Numbered from the stretch's first letter, positions 23,946-32,674 are shown. The stretch: DNA of 37,862 bases from JAGPDB01 sp046331265 (GCA_046331265.1 JAXLRE010000012.1:1-37862), one strand, 5' to 3'. The notes: generated by a model from the letters alone, not told the origin. Program-made: numbers and translations.

Positions 23946-24374
23946 TTAGTCAACGTCATCCTTATTATCTAAAGAAGTCTCACTTGAATCTGAAAAAAAA
24001 GGGCTTTTCGGTATTTCACCTCTAGGTATTTCACCTTTAGGAATACCCATCTGAGACGAGATTTCTTTATCTATAACAGCATCCCGCGAGCCAAATGGCG
24101 AAAAAGAGCCCTTCATAGGTTCAGACATACCTGGAAATCCCATACTTAACATTATTGAGCTTTTTATTTCTTCGGGCATGTGTATAGGAGTTAACGATTT
24201 AACCCTCATATGGAAAAGAGACTCAAATTCATAACCATGGTTGCACCCTGGGCAGTTTGCCAAATGGTTTTGCACAAATGTTATTTCATTATCATCGAGT
24301 AGATTATCGATATACCGATTAACTAAAGCAGTAACTTTAAAACAATCATCTTCATCACAATTTTTATCGTTCAT
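23946..24374 (-). CDS. rsrA: RsrA-like zinc-binding anti-sigma factor with extended tail
   Basis: A 142-aa cytoplasmic protein of the ZAS (zinc-associated anti-sigma) family. C11, H37, C41 and C44 (HLANCPGC) occupy the same positions as the key residues of Streptomyces RsrA, which holds SigR inactive until disulfide stress expels zinc. The helical sigma-binding part spans about 1-75. The remaining 65 residues are an added Pro/Gly/Ser-rich, finally acidic tail with a repeated G-E-I-P-(R/K) unit; RsrA itself is only about 105 aa. The gene starts 3 nt after the sigma factor stop, the normal arrangement. A redox-sensing role is inferred from the Cys layout. Confidence 0.85.
   Translation of the reverse strand: MNDKNCDEDDCFKVTALVNRYIDNLLDDNEITFVQNHLANCPGCNHGYEFESLFHMRVKSLTPIHMPEEIKSSIMLSMGFPGMSEPMKGSFSPFGSRDAVIDKEISSQMGIPKGEIPRGEIPKSPFFSDSSETSLDNKDDVD
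24010..24054 (-). repeat. 15-bp tandem repeat inside the anti-sigma gene
   Basis: Two near-identical 15-bp units (GGTATTTCACCTCTA at 24010-24024 and GGTATTTCACCTTTA at 24025-24039 on the plus strand) are followed by a degenerate third. In the coding frame they give the repeated pentapeptide G-E-I-P-(R/K). The unit is a multiple of three, so gain or loss of copies would keep the frame. Confidence 0.75.
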
Positions 24375-24377
24375 AGA

Positions 24378-24983
24378 CTATGCCTCTCTAGTTTCTGATG
24401 CTTTTGTAAGCGTTTTACTAGGTTCTTCTACAAGGTTATTTTCTACTGCATAATCCCATAACGCTTTTTGGAGTGCTTTTCTTCCCCGATGGAGCCTGGA
24501 CATTACAGTTCCTGAAGGTATGTCTAACATTTCGGCTATTTCTGCATAACTAAGGCCTTCAACATCGGCTAAAAGCACGACTTCCCTATATTGGTCAGGC
24601 ATAGCTTCTATAGCATCAGCAATATTTTTATCCGATATTGAGTTAAGAAATTCTTCTTCTGTACTTTTCGAAATATCTTCAGAGTTATCGCCACGAAGTT
24701 TGTGGTAAATATACATAGTGTCACTATCATCAACATCAACTTCTATAGGTCTTCGCTTCTTGTAACGATAAATATTTATATAGCTATTGGTTAAGATTCT
24801 AAATAACCATGCTTTTAAATTTGTTCCCTCTTCAAAATTTTCATATGCACGGTAAGCTTTTAATAGTGACTCTTGAACAAGATCTTGGGCATCGCTTGCA
24901 TTTCTTGTTAACCGTAAAGCAGTAGAGTACAAAGAATCTAGATACTGATCGATATCACTCATGAACGTATCTTGATTTGCCAT
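24378..24983 (-). CDS. sigR: ECF RNA polymerase sigma factor, SigR/SigH type
   Basis: A 201-aa group IV sigma factor. Region 2 runs from about residue 14 to 80 (SDAQDLVQESLLKAYRAY, NLKAWLFRILTN) and region 4 from about 125 to 180 (MPDQYREVVLLADVEGLSY, then AEMLDIPSGTVMSRLHRGR), matching the SigR/SigH (ECF12) group that controls thiol-oxidative stress genes in actinobacteria. The rsrA-like partner follows at once. The ATG at 24983 lacks a Shine-Dalgarno, but TAAAAT lies 6 nt upstream and could act as a -10 for a leaderless transcript. No typical GGAAT/GTT self-promoter is visible just upstream. Confidence 0.92.
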   Translation of the reverse strand: MANQDTFMSDIDQYLDSLYSTALRLTRNASDAQDLVQESLLKAYRAYENFEEGTNLKAWLFRILTNSYINIYRYKKRRPIEVDVDDSDTMYIYHKLRGDNSEDISKSTEEEFLNSISDKNIADAIEAMPDQYREVVLLADVEGLSYAEIAEMLDIPSGTVMSRLHRGRKALQKALWDYAVENNLVEEPSKTLTKASETREA

Positions 24984-24992
24984 TGTTAGATT

Positions 24993-26417
24993 TTACAGTG
25001 TTAAAGGTGTTTCTTTCTTAAAGAAAGGCGCAAAAAGCATACCTAGCATGGTTGCTCGCAAGTTATTTAGAGCCAGAACAGAGTCATTATAGAAAGATCG
25101 AGACATTGCAACCTTCTCTTCTGTCCTTCCTAGTTCATTTTGGAGTTGCATAAAATTAGTAGACGATTTTATTTTTGGATACTGCTCTGCCAAAGCAATT
25201 AATTCTTTAGAAAAGTCCGACGGATTCTGATTGCGTAATGTAGTTATTTTTTCCATAACTTCTCGTTCATGTTGAACGATCCCGTCAACAATTTCGCATA
25301 GTTCAGGTATCAAAGATGAACGTCTTTTCAGGGTTACATCAATTGCAGAATATGACATTCTTATCTGTTCTCTGATTTTTACAAAGCGATTATAAATTCT
25401 AAATAGTTTTAGAAGAAATGATCCAATAAGAAATAAAACAAACACTGCTCCGAGCTGTATTGAGAGATTCTTCACTATATTCTCAGAGTAGCTCTCTTCA
25501 AAAATTAACTTAGATATGGCATTTAAAAACATACCGATCATAAAAAACGAGAGCAGGAAAGCAACAACGAAAATTATCCATTTTCTAATTTTCAAATTCT
25601 TAATTAAATTACTTTGTCCTTTTGAAGATATAAAAAATCCGCTAGAACTTTTTTTCTCTTTAGTCATCTCTAAATCTGTTCCATCACGGGAAACATTTAT
25701 ATAACCGTGTGTAAAAATCATACTGTCTGGGTAGATAACTGTTTCTGTCACTCTCAACTGTGAGTTCTCCCAATTCGCTTCACCACGCTTGAATAACGAA
25801 CCCAAAATACCGACTCGATCAACATCAATCCATTTAGCTTTTTGCCAATCGTAATAATATTGTCTGTCAGGTGACACGAATCTTGTTTGAATCCATTGCT
25901 TAATGTGTGGATGCCACATGTAATACCCGTCCGGCGACGTTGTCCACTGGGCTGCAGCTTTCTTCTCTTCTGCTCCAGGTTTATTAACAAAAAAATCTTT
26001 TACACTTGCCAAAGCTGCAGGATTCGAAGATTGCTTAAATGGTTGATCTAAATACTCACTTGAATTGTCAGGAATAATTGTTATTGCACCAAAGTTATCG
26101 TAAAGTCGAAAACCACCAGTAGATTCGCGCGACCGAAAAGTAACCCATCGTGAATTTTTTCCTTCTTGTATGTATCGTTCGACAAGAACCTTGTACCATA
26201 CACATGCGACTTTGCTTACAGGAGAAAGTTTTAAAGGTAAAGATTTACCATCAGGAGAAATCGGGGTTGTTGCTTTACCCTCGACTTCACATAAACCAAT
26301 TATTGCACCCGAAGGAGTTACAGTTGGAGTATCGATTACTTCCCATATTTGTTTGCACGTAACAAAGTATGCGACATCGCTTACGATCATTAATATAAAA
26401 GCAACTAAAACCCACAT
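24993..26417 (-). CDS. GIDE-like domain and LemA domain fusion membrane protein
   Basis: A 474-aa membrane protein. A first helix (1-20) leads to a GIDE-like beta domain (about 35-125, with GLCEVEGKA and ACVWYKVLVERY), which in eukaryotic E3 ligases of the MUL1/GIDE type sits between membrane helices. Two aromatic repeats follow at 161-175 and 182-196 (SPDGYYMWHPHIKQW, SPDRQYYYDWQKAKW). The GIDE-type region appears to resume to about 245, then two hydrophobic helices (about 280-298, 318-336) precede a LemA domain (about 340-470, with KIREQIRMSYSAIDVTLKRR and NFMQLQNELGRTEEKVAMSR). LemA and GIDE-like proteins are often gene neighbours; here they are one chain. Function unknown. It lies 9 nt before the sigma gene. 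Confidence 0.82.
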   Translation of the reverse strand: MWVLVAFILMIVSDVAYFVTCKQIWEVIDTPTVTPSGAIIGLCEVEGKATTPISPDGKSLPLKLSPVSKVACVWYKVLVERYIQEGKNSRWVTFRSRESTGGFRLYDNFGAITIIPDNSSEYLDQPFKQSSNPAALASVKDFFVNKPGAEEKKAAAQWTTSPDGYYMWHPHIKQWIQTRFVSPDRQYYYDWQKAKWIDVDRVGILGSLFKRGEANWENSQLRVTETVIYPDSMIFTHGYINVSRDGTDLEMTKEKKSSSGFFISSKGQSNLIKNLKIRKWIIFVVAFLLSFFMIGMFLNAISKLIFEESYSENIVKNLSIQLGAVFVLFLIGSFLLKLFRIYNRFVKIREQIRMSYSAIDVTLKRRSSLIPELCEIVDGIVQHEREVMEKITTLRNQNPSDFSKELIALAEQYPKIKSSTNFMQLQNELGRTEEKVAMSRSFYNDSVLALNNLRATMLGMLFAPFFKKETPLTL

Positions 26418-26505
26418 AGCATTTTCTCGTCTGGGAAAGCCTTTATCTTAATATCAAAACACAGGTAAAGATTGGGATTTGAGCCGTCGCGGGCGACAAC
26501 AACAG

Positions 26506-26578
26506 AGCCGAAGACGGGAATCGAACCCGTGACCTACGCTTTACGAGAGCGTCGCTCTACCAACTGAGCTACCCCGGC
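26506..26578 (-). tRNA. tRNA-Thr (anticodon CGU)
   Basis: A 73-nt cloverleaf on the minus strand: acceptor GCCGGGG pairs with CTTCGGC (two G-U pairs), then U8/A9, a D arm with GCTCAGTTGGTAGAGC, an anticodon stem ACGCT/AGCGT with loop CTCGTAA (anticodon CGT in DNA), and a T arm ACGGG-TTCGATT-CCCGT. CCA is not encoded. It reads ACG threonine codons. It begins 6 nt after the holB stop, leaving no room for its own promoter between them, so it is probably cut out of the holB transcript. Confidence 0.96.
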
Positions 26579-26584
26579 TAGAAC

Positions 26585-27628
26585 TTATAAGTTTACCCTG
26601 ATCTGGTTAAGGCATAGAGACGATAATAATGATTCAATAAATAAATTTTCTGAAGGGTTAAACAATAATCGTTTTTTATAATCTTGAATTACACTAGGTG
26701 CTTCTACTGAGAACTTCGAACTAGATGATTTAACCTCGTCGATCACATAGCGTTCTAATAGATCTAAGAATTCTTTCATCAAATCACTTCTTAACCTTTT
26801 TTCTTGCTGTTCAGATTTAGTTTTGAGATCACTAAGAATTTTTTTTGCCACTTTATCTTCATAGCCAGCATTTTTAATATTTTCTTTTGCTTGTTCTAAA
26901 TGTTTTTTATTATTTGAAATGACATCTTGTGAAATCTCATCAAACACTTCTCTCAGCACTTGTGTTTTAGATGCAACATAGCTACCTGACTTATCAAAGT
27001 CTTTGACCATATTCTTTACACAAGTCAATAACGGAAAATATTGTGTTGCTAGATTTTGAGCTCTATCTATTCGACCAAGATTCAAAGCAGATATTAAATC
27101 AATTTTATCTTGATTAATACCCGCATCATCTAGCTGCTCTGATATTTGTTCATTAGAAATTCTGGAGAATTCGACCTCAAAACATCTTGATCTAATTGTC
27201 GGAAGAACAGAGTCAATACTTGGAGCAATCAATATCCAATAAAAATTCGCCCCAGGTTCTTCAAGCGACTTCAATAAAGCGTTAGCGCTATCGGATCTTA
27301 AAAGATGAGCATCATGAATAATTGCGACCTTGGAGTTACTCTCTATCGGAGATTTTCGCAATTCACTAAGCATTGAATCTCTTACATCTTCTTTAACACG
27401 ATAGTTAACCCCAAAGGGCATAAATTCAATTACATCTGGATGTATTTGATTTACAATTCTTTCATCCAATACACCGCTTTTATTTAATAAATAAGATGCA
27501 AAATTTCGTGCTACCTGTTCAATAAATATTCCTCGTGTTCCAATAAATAGGTATGTATTGACTGGATTAACGAAAGCAAGTTTTAAAACTTCAATAGCTC
27601 GGTCTTGTCCTTTAATTTCGTCAAACAT
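26585..27628 (-). CDS. holB: DNA polymerase III subunit delta prime
   Basis: HolB is a clamp-loader subunit that helps place the sliding clamp at replication forks. The 347-aa protein has the AAA+ order of the family. It starts MFDEIKGQDRAIEVL; its P-loop is degenerate (GTRGIFIEQ), as expected for delta prime, which does not hydrolyse ATP. IIHDAHLLRSDSANALLKSLEEPG and IRSRCFEVEFSRI supply the Walker B-like and SRC motifs. I do not see the four-cysteine zinc module found in E. coli HolB and DnaX. The middle (about 215-290) is Lys/Glu-rich and helical. It starts 1 nt after the tmk stop. Confidence 0.9.
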   Translation of the reverse strand: MFDEIKGQDRAIEVLKLAFVNPVNTYLFIGTRGIFIEQVARNFASYLLNKSGVLDERIVNQIHPDVIEFMPFGVNYRVKEDVRDSMLSELRKSPIESNSKVAIIHDAHLLRSDSANALLKSLEEPGANFYWILIAPSIDSVLPTIRSRCFEVEFSRISNEQISEQLDDAGINQDKIDLISALNLGRIDRAQNLATQYFPLLTCVKNMVKDFDKSGSYVASKTQVLREVFDEISQDVISNNKKHLEQAKENIKNAGYEDKVAKKILSDLKTKSEQQEKRLRSDLMKEFLDLLERYVIDEVKSSSSKFSVEAPSVIQDYKKRLLFNPSENLFIESLLSSLCLNQIRVNL

Positions 27629-27629
27629 G

Positions 27630-28247
27630 TCAATTACTATGATTCAATAATAGAGGTTCGATCAAATTCTTAATCCTATTAAATACTTGCTGCTGCGTTC
27701 CGTTAGCGTCAACTCGTTGCCAATTATATTTAACTTGTAATTCTCTATATGCTTCACGAATTCTTTGTGCAAACTCATCGCCTTCACGTTCAATACGATC
27801 AGGAGTAGAAGACATTCTTTGTTTTGCAGCATCATCTTCTAAGTCGAAACACAGAATTAAGTCAGGTTTATGCTTTCCAACAGCAAACATGTTTATTTCA
27901 TTTACGAGATCGACCCCTACACCACGAACAATCCCTTGATAAACAAGCGATGAAGGAATATATCTATCAGACAAAACAACTTTATTTTCTTTTAATAGTG
28001 GAACAATTTTTTTTGAAACATGTTGCGCCCTATCCGCAGCCATCAACAATGTTTCAGCTTTATAATCAATATCTAAGTCGCTATCAAGAAGAATGTTTCT
28101 TAAATGTTGGCCAAGTTCTGTGCCACCAGGTTCTTTCGTGATTATAACTTCAAAACCTAAAGATTCGATAAGGTTTTTCACTAATTCAATCTGTGTAGAT
28201 TTACCAACTGAATCTGGTCCTTCAAATACTAAATGCAATCCTGACAC
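27630..28247 (-). CDS. tmk: Thymidylate kinase
   Basis: Tmk phosphorylates dTMP to dTDP for DNA synthesis. The 205-aa protein shows the P-loop EGPDSVGKST, TKEPGGTELGQ, the DRYIPSSLVYQG substrate motif and a LID region RMSSTPDRIEREGDEF. The start is GTG 28247, 8 nt after the MFS transporter gene. The tmk-holB pairing downstream of topA is common in actinobacteria. Confidence 0.96.
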   Translation of the reverse strand: MSGLHLVFEGPDSVGKSTQIELVKNLIESLGFEVIITKEPGGTELGQHLRNILLDSDLDIDYKAETLLMAADRAQHVSKKIVPLLKENKVVLSDRYIPSSLVYQGIVRGVGVDLVNEINMFAVGKHKPDLILCFDLEDDAAKQRMSSTPDRIEREGDEFAQRIREAYRELQVKYNWQRVDANGTQQQVFNRIKNLIEPLLLNHSN

Positions 28248-28255
28248 ATTCTCAC

Positions 28256-29764
28256 CTATATAACTTTTTGTTTTTGATCTTCTATCGAATCTTCAATATC
28301 TTCCACAATGCTTTCATTAATATTTTTGTTTGCATCTTTCTTAGCATGAACAACTTGTGAACGACTTAAAAACCCTGCAAGTACTGCCACAAGTCCACCA
28401 AAAACTATTGCCGATCTTACACCTGGAAATGCATATGAAAATGATCCAATTTCAAGCGTGGTTGAATTAAAAATTGTTTTTGTTATTTTTTCAAACAATA
28501 CAGCAAACAAAGGCGAAGTCGTTAACGCAAAAATCATGCAGACACGAATTATTGCATATAATGCTGCAAATGTTCGGCCTCTAACATCGTCTTGAACTTC
28601 TTCTTGTAATACAGTGAATCCTGTAACATATGCACTTCCAGCAAATGCGCCTACAAGAGTTACACTAACTATTGCTAAGAGCAAGTTTGATGTCAATCCG
28701 GCCAGCATCATTGAAACTCCGAATAAAACTATTGCAGACCAAAAAACTGTTCCGCGCTTTAAATATTTTTGTATAGCTAAAAGTGAGAACATACCAATAG
28801 CAGCACCTGTTCCTAATGCAGCCATTAGTAGTGAAAATGCAGCAGAACCCCCACCTAGCAACACAGCAAATTTTGGCCCTAACGGGACTAGTCCTCCACC
28901 ACCGATAATTCCAACACCTAGCCCTAACATTACTCCGCGAACTAAACGATGTTTGATAATGAAAGAGTATCCTTCTTTGATTTCACGCATTGATTTTGTA
29001 ACATCGAGTTTTTTAGATTTGTCGATTAACTTCCCATCACCATTTTCTCGATCCGCTCTTCTTTTCTTCGCAAGAGTCTTTATCTGTTCTTTTCTAATTG
29101 ATCTAAATATTCTGGTTAGTGAAAAAATTAATGAAGCAGAAATAAGGAATGTTGAGGCATCAACCCAAAGTGCCAAAAATTCTTTATCAACAGAAACGGA
29201 AAAAATATTATTTGAATTAACAAGCGTTGCAATACGTGCCATAGCTGCAAAAACAATTGAACCTATTGGGAATGTTCCATAAGCAGCAACCAAGCTAAGG
29301 GAATTAGCTGTTGATAAATGCTTTTTGTTTATTAGATGAGGAACAGAAGCATCTTTTGCTGGACCCCATAACAAGGTAAGAATTTCTAGCAAAAATGAGA
29401 TGATCACAAGACCAGCAAGCGAGCTAAAAAATGGTAATGCAAAAAGCAGTAATGCTCTACCGATATCGCAGACAACCATAGTGATACGTCTGTCCCATTT
29501 ATCAACTAAAAGTCCGCCAATTGAAGCCAAGAAAAAACCGGGAACAATACGAGCAATCATCACTAAAGAAATCGCTGCTTCAGAGCCATTAACTCTCGCA
29601 GCTATTGCAATAATCGCAAATATACCGATCCAGTCGCCAAGTGACGAAACACATTGAGCGACAAACAGCCTCCAATAGCCACGTTCACGAAAGACGACCC
29701 ATAAGTTTGACGGTATAGGATCATCTTCTATATTTTTTGGTACGAATGGAGCATCTGTGCTCAT
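28256..29764 (-). CDS. MFS transporter (EntS/MFS_3-like)
   Basis: A 502-aa major facilitator with about twelve helices and a long charged cytoplasmic loop near residues 218-260 between the two halves. The first loop carries the A-motif form GGLLVDKWDRR (residues about 82-92) and the start has FVAQCVSSLGDWIGIFAI, typical of the MFS_3/enterobactin-exporter-like group. The C-terminal 45 residues are charged and cytoplasmic. It sits between topA and tmk, a position taken by unrelated genes in other actinobacteria, so its place does not indicate substrate. Export of a small molecule or drug is likely; no specific substrate can be named. Confidence 0.9.
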   Translation of the reverse strand: MSTDAPFVPKNIEDDPIPSNLWVVFRERGYWRLFVAQCVSSLGDWIGIFAIIAIAARVNGSEAAISLVMIARIVPGFFLASIGGLLVDKWDRRITMVVCDIGRALLLFALPFFSSLAGLVIISFLLEILTLLWGPAKDASVPHLINKKHLSTANSLSLVAAYGTFPIGSIVFAAMARIATLVNSNNIFSVSVDKEFLALWVDASTFLISASLIFSLTRIFRSIRKEQIKTLAKKRRADRENGDGKLIDKSKKLDVTKSMREIKEGYSFIIKHRLVRGVMLGLGVGIIGGGGLVPLGPKFAVLLGGGSAAFSLLMAALGTGAAIGMFSLLAIQKYLKRGTVFWSAIVLFGVSMMLAGLTSNLLLAIVSVTLVGAFAGSAYVTGFTVLQEEVQDDVRGRTFAALYAIIRVCMIFALTTSPLFAVLFEKITKTIFNSTTLEIGSFSYAFPGVRSAIVFGGLVAVLAGFLSRSQVVHAKKDANKNINESIVEDIEDSIEDQKQKVI

Positions 29765-29773
29765 TAAATCAGC

Positions 29774-32482
29774 TTAGTCTTTTTTTGCTTTTGATTTTGA
29801 CGTTGACTTCTTGGTGGATTTCTTAGTAGTTTTTTTCACAGCCTTTTTTGCCGGCTTCTTTTCTCCGCCTTGTAAAGCAATCTTTTCAGCTCTACGTATA
29901 AGTAAATCTACCGCTTCATCCATTGTCAGATGTTCAGGAGTTTGACCACGCGGTAACGAAGCATTTATTTCTCCGTCAGTGACATATGGACCAAAACGAC
30001 CATCTTTAACAAGAATATTCTTACCAGTATCAGGATGAGGACCGAGATCAGCCAAAGGTCCCTTAGCTGTTGTTGCTCCTCTGCGTTTAGGCTGCGCAAA
30101 GATTTCTAGTGCTTCTTTTTCATCAATAGTGAACAACATTTTTTCATCACTAAGCGTTCGTGAGTCGTTCTTACCTTCAACCATGCGAGAAATATATGGA
30201 CCATAGCGTCCATTCTGTGCGGTTATCTCATTTCCATTTTCATCTTTGCCTACAATGCGAGGCAAAGAAAGAAGTTGCAATGCGTCTTCATAAGTCACGG
30301 TAGCTATATCCATATATTTCAAAAGTGATGCAGTTTTTGGTTTTTCTTTCGAGTCTTCGTCCTCGTTAACCAGTGTGACGTAAGGGCCATACCTTCCATC
30401 TTTGACTACTATCTTCTGTCCATTCTCTGGATAAATTCCTAGTTCCCTTCCATCCTGTTGACTTCTAGAGAAAAATTCTTCTGCAAGATCGACGTTTAGT
30501 TCATCAGGAGTAATTCCGTCTGGAATGTTTGCACGTTCCGGGTCTTCACCAATCATTCGTTCAAGATATGCGCCATACCTACCTACTCGAACTACAACAT
30601 CGCGACCGTTATTATCTTTGCCTATAACAATTGAATTTATATCTCGAGCATCAATCTCGTTTACTCGATCATCACCAACAAGAGTTTTCAAACCTTCATT
30701 TGGTTCAAAATAAAATTCCTTGAGCCATGCAATCGAGTCCGTTTCACCTCGCGCAATTGAGTCAAGATCTTCTTCCATTTTTGCTGTGAACTCATAGTCA
30801 ACTAGATGTGAAAAATGATTTTCTAATAACTTCACAGTTGCAAAAGCAACCCAACTTGGAACCAAAGCAGAACTTTTCTTCCATACATACCCACGATCTT
30901 GAATTGTTTGCATGACTGCTGCATAAGTTGAGGGTCGACCAATTCCTCTTGATTCAAGTTCTTTAACTAATGATGCTTCAGTAAAACGAGCTGGAGGTTG
31001 TGTTTGATGATCTTTTGGCTCAACCTCAACACATTTAGCATTGTCATTTTCTTTCAAATCTGGAAGTATTGATTCACGATCTTCAAGATCAGACTCTGGG
31101 TCATCAGAGCCTTGCACATATGCGAGCAAAAATCCAGGAAATACTATGGTTCTACCATTTGAAGAAAATGTTGCTTTATTAAATTTCTGTCCTGATATCT
31201 CAATTGGATTTTCTATATCTACTGTTAATTTAACGCTTTTGCGTTTACCACGAGCATCACACATTTGCGAAGCAATCGTACGTTTCCAAATTAATTCATA
31301 TAACTTTCGTTCATCTGAATCTAATTCTTTTTCTAAATCCTGTGGAACTCGCATTTGATCTCCAGCAGGTCGTATAGCTTCGTGTGCCTCTTGAGCATTC
31401 TTTACTTTACGGCGATACTGTCTTGGTTCATCAGGAACGTATTGTTCACCATATAATTTTTTAATTCGCTGTCTAGACGCATTAATCGCTTCATCAGACA
31501 AGTTTGTCGAATCAGTACGCATGTAAGTAATGTAACCACGTTCGTATAGCCTTTGCGCAACAGCCATGGTACGCGCAGATGAAAATCGTAACTTTCGTCC
31601 TGCTTCTTGTTGCAATGTAGAAGTAATGAATGGAGGATATGGAGTTTGCTTCCAATCGCTCTCTTCTACACTTAAAACTTTAAAGCTTTTGTTTGCAATT
31701 GAATCAGATAATTTTTGCGCTGCATCTTTTGACACAACAACATTTTTGTTTTTGACTTTTCCAGTTTTTTCATCGAAATCTTTACTCGATGCAATTCTGA
31801 TTTCACCTAAATGTGTAAGCGTAGATTCAAATTTCGTTTTATCACTTGCTTCTAGCTGTGCAACAACATCAAAATAACTTGCTGATACGAAAGCAATTCT
31901 TTCACGTTCGCGGTCAACTATTAAACGGGTTGCAACAGATTGCACGCGACCAGCGCTAAGTTTTGGCATCACCTTTCTCCACAAAATTGGAGAAGTCTCA
32001 TAACCCACTAATCGATCCAATACACGTCGGCCTTCTTGTGCTTGAACTAATTTTGTATCAAGCTCTCTTGCATGCGAGATTGCTTCATCGATTGCTTCTC
32101 TTGTGATTTCGTGAAAAACCATTCGTTTAACAGGTATCTTCGGCTTAAGGACTTGCAAGACGTGCCAAGCAATAGCTTCTCCTTCGCGGTCTTCATCAGT
32201 TGCAAGGTAAAGTTCAGATGCTTCTTTTAGTTTCTTTTTTAATTCGCTAACAACTTTTTTCTTTTCATTTGGCACTATATATATAGGTTCAAAATCATTT
32301 TCTATATCTATACCTAAACGACCCGCTTCGGTCTTTTTATATTTCTCAGGAATATCCGCAGCTGTTCTTGGCAAATCACGAATATGTCCCACGCTTGAGT
32401 CCACAACAAAATCTGAACCTAGAAATCCAGATATTGTTCTTGCCTTGGCTGGAGATTCGACTATTACGAGCGGTTTAGACAC
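29774..32482 (-). CDS. topA: DNA topoisomerase I (type IA)
   Basis: TopA relaxes negatively supercoiled DNA. The 902-aa protein has the TOPRIM site (VIVESPAKA near 7-15, ATDEDREGEAIAWH near 94-107) and the active-site tyrosine Y320 in ITYMRTDST. There are no zinc-finger cysteines; the C-terminus instead has four repeats built around GRYGAYLER, GRYGPYVTLV, GRYGPYISRM and GRFGPYVTDG, as in mycobacterial TopA. A Lys/Thr/Ser-rich tail (PAKKAVKKTTKKSTKK) aids DNA binding and processivity in relatives. The start is GTG 32482. It is first in a long leftward run that continues to folP. Confidence 0.97.
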   Translation of the reverse strand: MSKPLVIVESPAKARTISGFLGSDFVVDSSVGHIRDLPRTAADIPEKYKKTEAGRLGIDIENDFEPIYIVPNEKKKVVSELKKKLKEASELYLATDEDREGEAIAWHVLQVLKPKIPVKRMVFHEITREAIDEAISHARELDTKLVQAQEGRRVLDRLVGYETSPILWRKVMPKLSAGRVQSVATRLIVDRERERIAFVSASYFDVVAQLEASDKTKFESTLTHLGEIRIASSKDFDEKTGKVKNKNVVVSKDAAQKLSDSIANKSFKVLSVEESDWKQTPYPPFITSTLQQEAGRKLRFSSARTMAVAQRLYERGYITYMRTDSTNLSDEAINASRQRIKKLYGEQYVPDEPRQYRRKVKNAQEAHEAIRPAGDQMRVPQDLEKELDSDERKLYELIWKRTIASQMCDARGKRKSVKLTVDIENPIEISGQKFNKATFSSNGRTIVFPGFLLAYVQGSDDPESDLEDRESILPDLKENDNAKCVEVEPKDHQTQPPARFTEASLVKELESRGIGRPSTYAAVMQTIQDRGYVWKKSSALVPSWVAFATVKLLENHFSHLVDYEFTAKMEEDLDSIARGETDSIAWLKEFYFEPNEGLKTLVGDDRVNEIDARDINSIVIGKDNNGRDVVVRVGRYGAYLERMIGEDPERANIPDGITPDELNVDLAEEFFSRSQQDGRELGIYPENGQKIVVKDGRYGPYVTLVNEDEDSKEKPKTASLLKYMDIATVTYEDALQLLSLPRIVGKDENGNEITAQNGRYGPYISRMVEGKNDSRTLSDEKMLFTIDEKEALEIFAQPKRRGATTAKGPLADLGPHPDTGKNILVKDGRFGPYVTDGEINASLPRGQTPEHLTMDEAVDLLIRRAEKIALQGGEKKPAKKAVKKTTKKSTKKSTSKSKAKKD

Positions 32483-32625
32483 TTTTAGTTCTTTCTATTT
32501 TAAAAGTTGAGTCTTTAATTAGAGCACATTTCATCATATCGATTCGACATCGTAGAAATATATCCCAATTAAGGCTTTTCTGCTGCTTGTCGCATATATC
32601 TACACTTTATATTCTCGATTTCCCA

Positions 32626-32674
32626 GCGTTGGGTGTGGAATGGCTGCAATATGCAGCTATCTAACACCCAACGC
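32626..32674. repeat. 11-bp perfect inverted repeat with nested hairpin upstream of dedA
   Basis: GCGTTGGGTGT (32626-32636) is repeated inverted as ACACCCAACGC (32664-32674), 27 nt apart. Inside lies a second perfect 6-bp hairpin, GCTGCA (32643-32648) with TGCAGC (32652-32657). The right arm overlaps the proposed -35 and spacer of the dedA promoter, so a repressor or cruciform site is plausible. No T run follows, so it is not a terminator. Confidence 0.8.

Noticed and set aside
26487..26498. Short GTCG/CGAC hairpin downstream of tRNA-Thr as a terminator
   Set aside because: Only 4 bp with a tight loop and no T run; more likely chance in a small G+C-rich patch.
28614..29282. 222-aa plus-strand open frame
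   Set aside because: Antisense to the MFS transporter; composition reflects reversed hydrophobic codons.
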